DNA of 33,638 nucleotides from Clostridiaceae bacterium BRH_c20a (lineage in GTDB: Bacteria; Bacillota; Peptococcia; Peptococcales; BICA1-8), in assembly GCA_000961765.1 (NCBI GenBank), contig LADT01000032.1, positions 1-33,638 on the forward strand, in the 5' to 3' direction. Below are positions 31,508 through 33,638 of this stretch, one piece after another. Position numbers and translations under genes: made by a program. The notes beneath the pieces are model-generated. The model was given only the letters and a program-made list of their open reading frames with translations, did not search any database and was not told where the DNA came from. The first letter of the stretch is position 1. Every line of letters begins with the position of its first letter.

Positions 31508-32842
31508 ATGAAAAGAAAAGTTATTGCATTTTTAATCTTATTTATGTTTATTTTTAATATTTGTGCAGTTAGTGCATTTGCAAATAATGATAGCAGCAGT
31601 GAACAAGTAAGCACAGAAACAACATCCCTGGATGAAAGTAATACAGATGATGAAAATACAACCATCGAGGTTGAAATTGATAATGGAGAAGGACCTGCCC
31701 AGGTAATTATTATTGATGTTGATCCCGGTACTACACCTGATGAAACCTTTTACAGTATAAAAAGACTTTTTGAAAAAGTGCACTTATTCTTAACTTTCTC
31801 TGCAGAAGATAAAGCGGTACTTTTAACTGAGTTTGCTGAAAAGAGACTGGCAGAAGCCCAGGCCATGGATGATGCAGGTAAATTAGAATTAGTTAAGGAT
31901 ATGGTAGAGGAATATGCTGCTGCATTATTAAATGCTAAAGAGAAGGCCGAGGAATTAGTCATTGATGGGCTTTCTATCCAGGAAGTAATTAAACAAATAG
32001 AGAAGCTTTTAGATGATAACATTGAGGTTTTGAATAAAGTAAAATCAGAGTTGCCTGAGCTAGAGCAGAATCTCAACTCTATTAAAGAGAGTTTAATAGT
32101 AATAAAAACTATTTCTGAAACTATTGATCAATTGGAAGAAGATACTGGTGTAGACGAAGAAGAGGAAAATACAATATCTTTAAATGGATTGACAATTGAA
32201 GAGCAAGTAAAGGCCTTAAGAGATGCGGGTTATGGTTATGGTGAAATAAGTTTAGCATTAACCATGGCTGAAAAAGCGGATGTTAGCATTGATGATATTG
32301 TAGAAATGCGAAACAGTGGTTTAGGCTGGGGTAATGTAACAAAAGAGCTTGGCATGCATAAACGGGACATCGCTAAAAAAATTGGTAAAATGGTATTGGA
32401 TAGTAAAAAAGCCCTTCTGGAAGTAGAGGAAGTGAAAGAAGATGAGGGAAATAAGGATTCAGAAAAGATAGACGAAGAAAAACCTGACTTAAAAGACGCT
32501 ATTGAAGAAGATGAGAACGAAGTAGCTGAAGAAAAAACAGTAGTAGTAAAGGAATTACTAAAAAAAGAAATAAAGAATAGAATTCAAGAAATCAAAAGGG
32601 AACACGGGAAAGCAGAAATTGAACTGACAAAAGAAGTACAAAAAAAGAAGGAAGAACTTAAAAGGGAAGCTGAATTAAAAGAAGCAGAAATTAAAAGAGA
32701 AGTGATGAAAAAAGAAATAGAGATGAAAAAAGAAATGGTTAAAAATCAAGGGGAAAAGATTAAAGAAAACATGAAAGAAGATAAAAAAGGCCAGGATGAA
32801 AAGGGGAAATTGAAAAAGGGAAATAATAATGATGTCGATTAG
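31508..32842 (+). CDS. DUF5667-domain secreted protein with charged coiled-coil tail
   Basis: The 444-residue protein starts with a signal peptide (basic MKRK, hydrophobic core, cleavage likely after AFA at about 24). A DUF5667-type helical region follows (about 75-195): PDETFYSIKRLFEKVHLFLT, then AEKRLAEAQAMDDAGKLELV. A mid segment (about 225-300) has IEEQVKALRDAGYGYGEISL and NSGLGWGNVTKELGMHKRDI, which look like two helical repeats. The last 100 residues are almost only Lys and Glu with few others, a long single helix or coiled coil. DUF5667 proteins are common surface or secreted proteins of Clostridia with no known role. The gene stands alone between lysS and the rrn promoters. AAAGAGG precedes the ATG. 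Confidence 0.82.
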   Translation: MKRKVIAFLILFMFIFNICAVSAFANNDSSSEQVSTETTSLDESNTDDENTTIEVEIDNGEGPAQVIIIDVDPGTTPDETFYSIKRLFEKVHLFLTFSAEDKAVLLTEFAEKRLAEAQAMDDAGKLELVKDMVEEYAAALLNAKEKAEELVIDGLSIQEVIKQIEKLLDDNIEVLNKVKSELPELEQNLNSIKESLIVIKTISETIDQLEEDTGVDEEEENTISLNGLTIEEQVKALRDAGYGYGEISLALTMAEKADVSIDDIVEMRNSGLGWGNVTKELGMHKRDIAKKIGKMVLDSKKALLEVEEVKEDEGNKDSEKIDEEKPDLKDAIEEDENEVAEEKTVVVKELLKKEIKNRIQEIKREHGKAEIELTKEVQKKKEELKREAELKEAEIKREVMKKEIEMKKEMVKNQGEKIKENMKEDKKGQDEKGKLKKGNNNDVD

Positions 32843-32865
32843 ACGATAACGATATTTAGAAGTAA

Positions 32866-32896
32866 TCCGGCTCTCAATAGAGAGTCGGAGTTTTTT
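32866..32896 (+). terminator. Rho-independent terminator of the DUF5667 gene
   Basis: TCCGGCTCTC pairs with GAGAGTCGGA around AATA (one mismatch), followed by six T. Confidence 0.9.
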
Positions 32897-32991
32897 ATTA
32901 TCAATATCTACTGTATGAATAGAATAAAACTACAAATAATATAGGATAAATACAATAGGATAAATGGTGGGTAAATGGTGCCCGATTTATA

Positions 32992-33020
32992 TTGACATTA
33001 CTTATTTCCCATGGTATCAT
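32992..33020 (+). promoter_or_regulatory. rrn promoter P1
   Basis: TTGACA, 17 bases, TATCAT, with TGG just before the -10 box. It is the first of two tandem promoters before the 16S gene. A GTCGCTG...CAGCGAC hairpin (33028-33045) opens its transcript. Confidence 0.85.
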
Positions 33021-33097
33021 AATTAATGTCGCTGATCAGCCAGCGACAATTTTAATCGAATGTTAACAGTCTTCTGCTTCCTGCCAGAAACTGGTTG

Positions 33098-33127
33098 TTG
33101 ACGGAAGAAGCTAAAAGATGGTACAAT
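33098..33127 (+). promoter_or_regulatory. rrn promoter P2
   Basis: TTGACG, 18 bases, TACAAT, with TGG before the -10 box. Tandem with P1, as is usual for Bacillota rRNA operons. Confidence 0.75.
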
Positions 33128-33373
33128 AAGTTTCGTCGCCGCGAGAGAGTGGCGGTGAGCGAGAAAAAGTTCTTTGAAAATTAAACAGTTGTAAAAACAT
33201 GCGTTTGGCTCAAAAGTCAAAAAACGATTTTCGAGTTTAAAAACAAAGAATGAGCTAATCAAGCTTATCCATCATTGCATTGATTTAAATACTTTGCCAA
33301 CTAGGCAAAGTGTTAAGGATAGCAATATAAAAATGTGTGATTAAGGAAACTGAATAAGCACACATTTTTAATA
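33128..33373 (+). promoter_or_regulatory. rRNA leader with boxA-like sequence and processing hairpins
   Basis: GTTCTTTGAAAATTAAACAG (33169-33188) is the boxA-like antitermination segment typical of Bacillota rrn leaders. Two clean hairpins follow: ACTTTGCC/GGCAAAGT (33291-33311) and AAAAATGTGTG/CACACATTTTT (33329-33369). The second ends a few bases before mature 16S and is a likely maturation site. The minus-strand open frame across this leader is not a gene. Confidence 0.75.
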
Positions 33374-33638
33374 TATTATTGGAGAGTTTGATCCTGGCTC
33401 AGGACGAACGCTGGCGGCATGCCTAACACATGCAAGTCGAACGAAACGGAGGTCGGTCATCAGAGGTCAGAAGTCAGATTGAGCTAACATTAATAGCTTC
33501 TAAAATATCTAATTCTGACATCCGATTTCTGACGACTGACTTCCGTTTAGTGGCGGACGGGTGAGTAACGCGTGGGTAACCTGCCCATAAGACTGGGATA
33601 ACACCGGGAAACCGGTGCTAATACCGGATACGTTCTTT
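33374..33638 (+). rRNA. rrs: 16S ribosomal RNA (5' part, runs off the window)
   Basis: GGAGAGTTTGATCCTGGCTC and AGGACGAACGCTGGCGG mark the 5' end, followed by the conserved CACATGCAAGTCGAACG and GGCGGACGGGTGAGTAACGC G. The exact 5' base is estimated from other Bacillota. The V1 region (helix 6) between about 33449 and 33547 is about 70 bases longer than usual: 33444-33483 pairs with 33511-33547 to make an extended imperfect stem. The rest of the visible sequence looks like a normal functional gene. This is a partial gene, about the first sixth. Confidence 0.97.
33449..33547 (+). repeat. Heptanucleotide-repeat extension of 16S V1
   Basis: The 5' arm reads in 7-base steps GAGGTCG, GTCATCA, GAGGTCA, GAAGTCA, GATTGAG (33449-33483). 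The 3' arm reads TTCTGAC, ATCCGAT, TTCTGAC, GACTGAC, TTCCGTT (33513-33547). The arms pair with each other, many changes being G-U compatible. Confidence 0.82.

Noticed and set aside
33023-33262. 79-residue minus-strand open frame before 16S
   Set aside because: It lies across the tandem rrn promoters and leader and has no supporting features.

Overview
The window is an A+T-rich stretch of a Gram-positive, low-GC chromosome. It most resembles a Clostridia/Peptococcaceae- or Syntrophomonadales-type Bacillota: DegS/DegU-like sensor and regulator, Gram-positive style Tad pilus locus with no secretin gene, DUF5667 protein, greA-lysS beside an rRNA operon, and consensus sigma-A promoters. It appears to lie between two rRNA operons on the + strand. 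The left edge starts just after what looks like a 5S rRNA end, and the right edge enters a 16S rRNA gene. No tRNA, transposase or CRISPR array was seen.

Layout. 1-950: three 219-bp tandem copies of a 5S-tail-plus-terminator unit, then a spaced GATGCATC array and a terminator. 968-4653: MNT/HEPN-type proteins in two opposite domain orders flank a VanZ-like gene and a phosphohexomutase. 4654-8830: gapA (minus) and a biotin-dependent carboxyltransferase (OadA/PycB type), separated by 880 bp of repeats. 9145-14164: a sigma-54 regulon in miniature, with a CBS-PAS-AAA+-HTH activator, a -24/-12 promoter, a ureohydrolase, a YjiH-type membrane protein and a solitary pyruvate-kinase C-terminal domain. 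14282-14428: a small zinc-ribbon protein on the minus strand. 14557-16369: DegS/DegU-like pair. 16812-26114: a small membrane-anchored protein and the Tad (Flp) pilus locus, with two pilins, prepilin peptidase, TadE, TadG-like, CpaB, CpaE with an intact receiver domain, CpaF, TadB and TadC, then a DUF192 protein. 26507-28532: an uncharacterised protein and a homologue of cyanobacterial long-chain acyl-ACP reductase. 29219-31200: greA-lysS behind a perfect sigma-A promoter. 31508-32842: DUF5667 protein. 32990-33638: rrn promoters, leader and the start of 16S.

The most unusual content is intergenic. Three unrelated sequence families (GCGTCTGAC, GATGCATC and ATGCCGAC cores) recur as arrays spaced about 29-33 bp, or roughly three DNA turns. 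Several have two arms in opposite orientation, so the locus is one long imperfect palindrome. A second class is degenerate 7-bp tandem repeats in several intergenic gaps, and the same 7-bp periodicity builds a greatly lengthened V1 (helix 6) stem inside the 16S rRNA gene. A third class is a long hairpin with a conserved tip and covarying stems after degU and lysS. These repeats punctuate the Tad locus and flank housekeeping genes without interrupting them.
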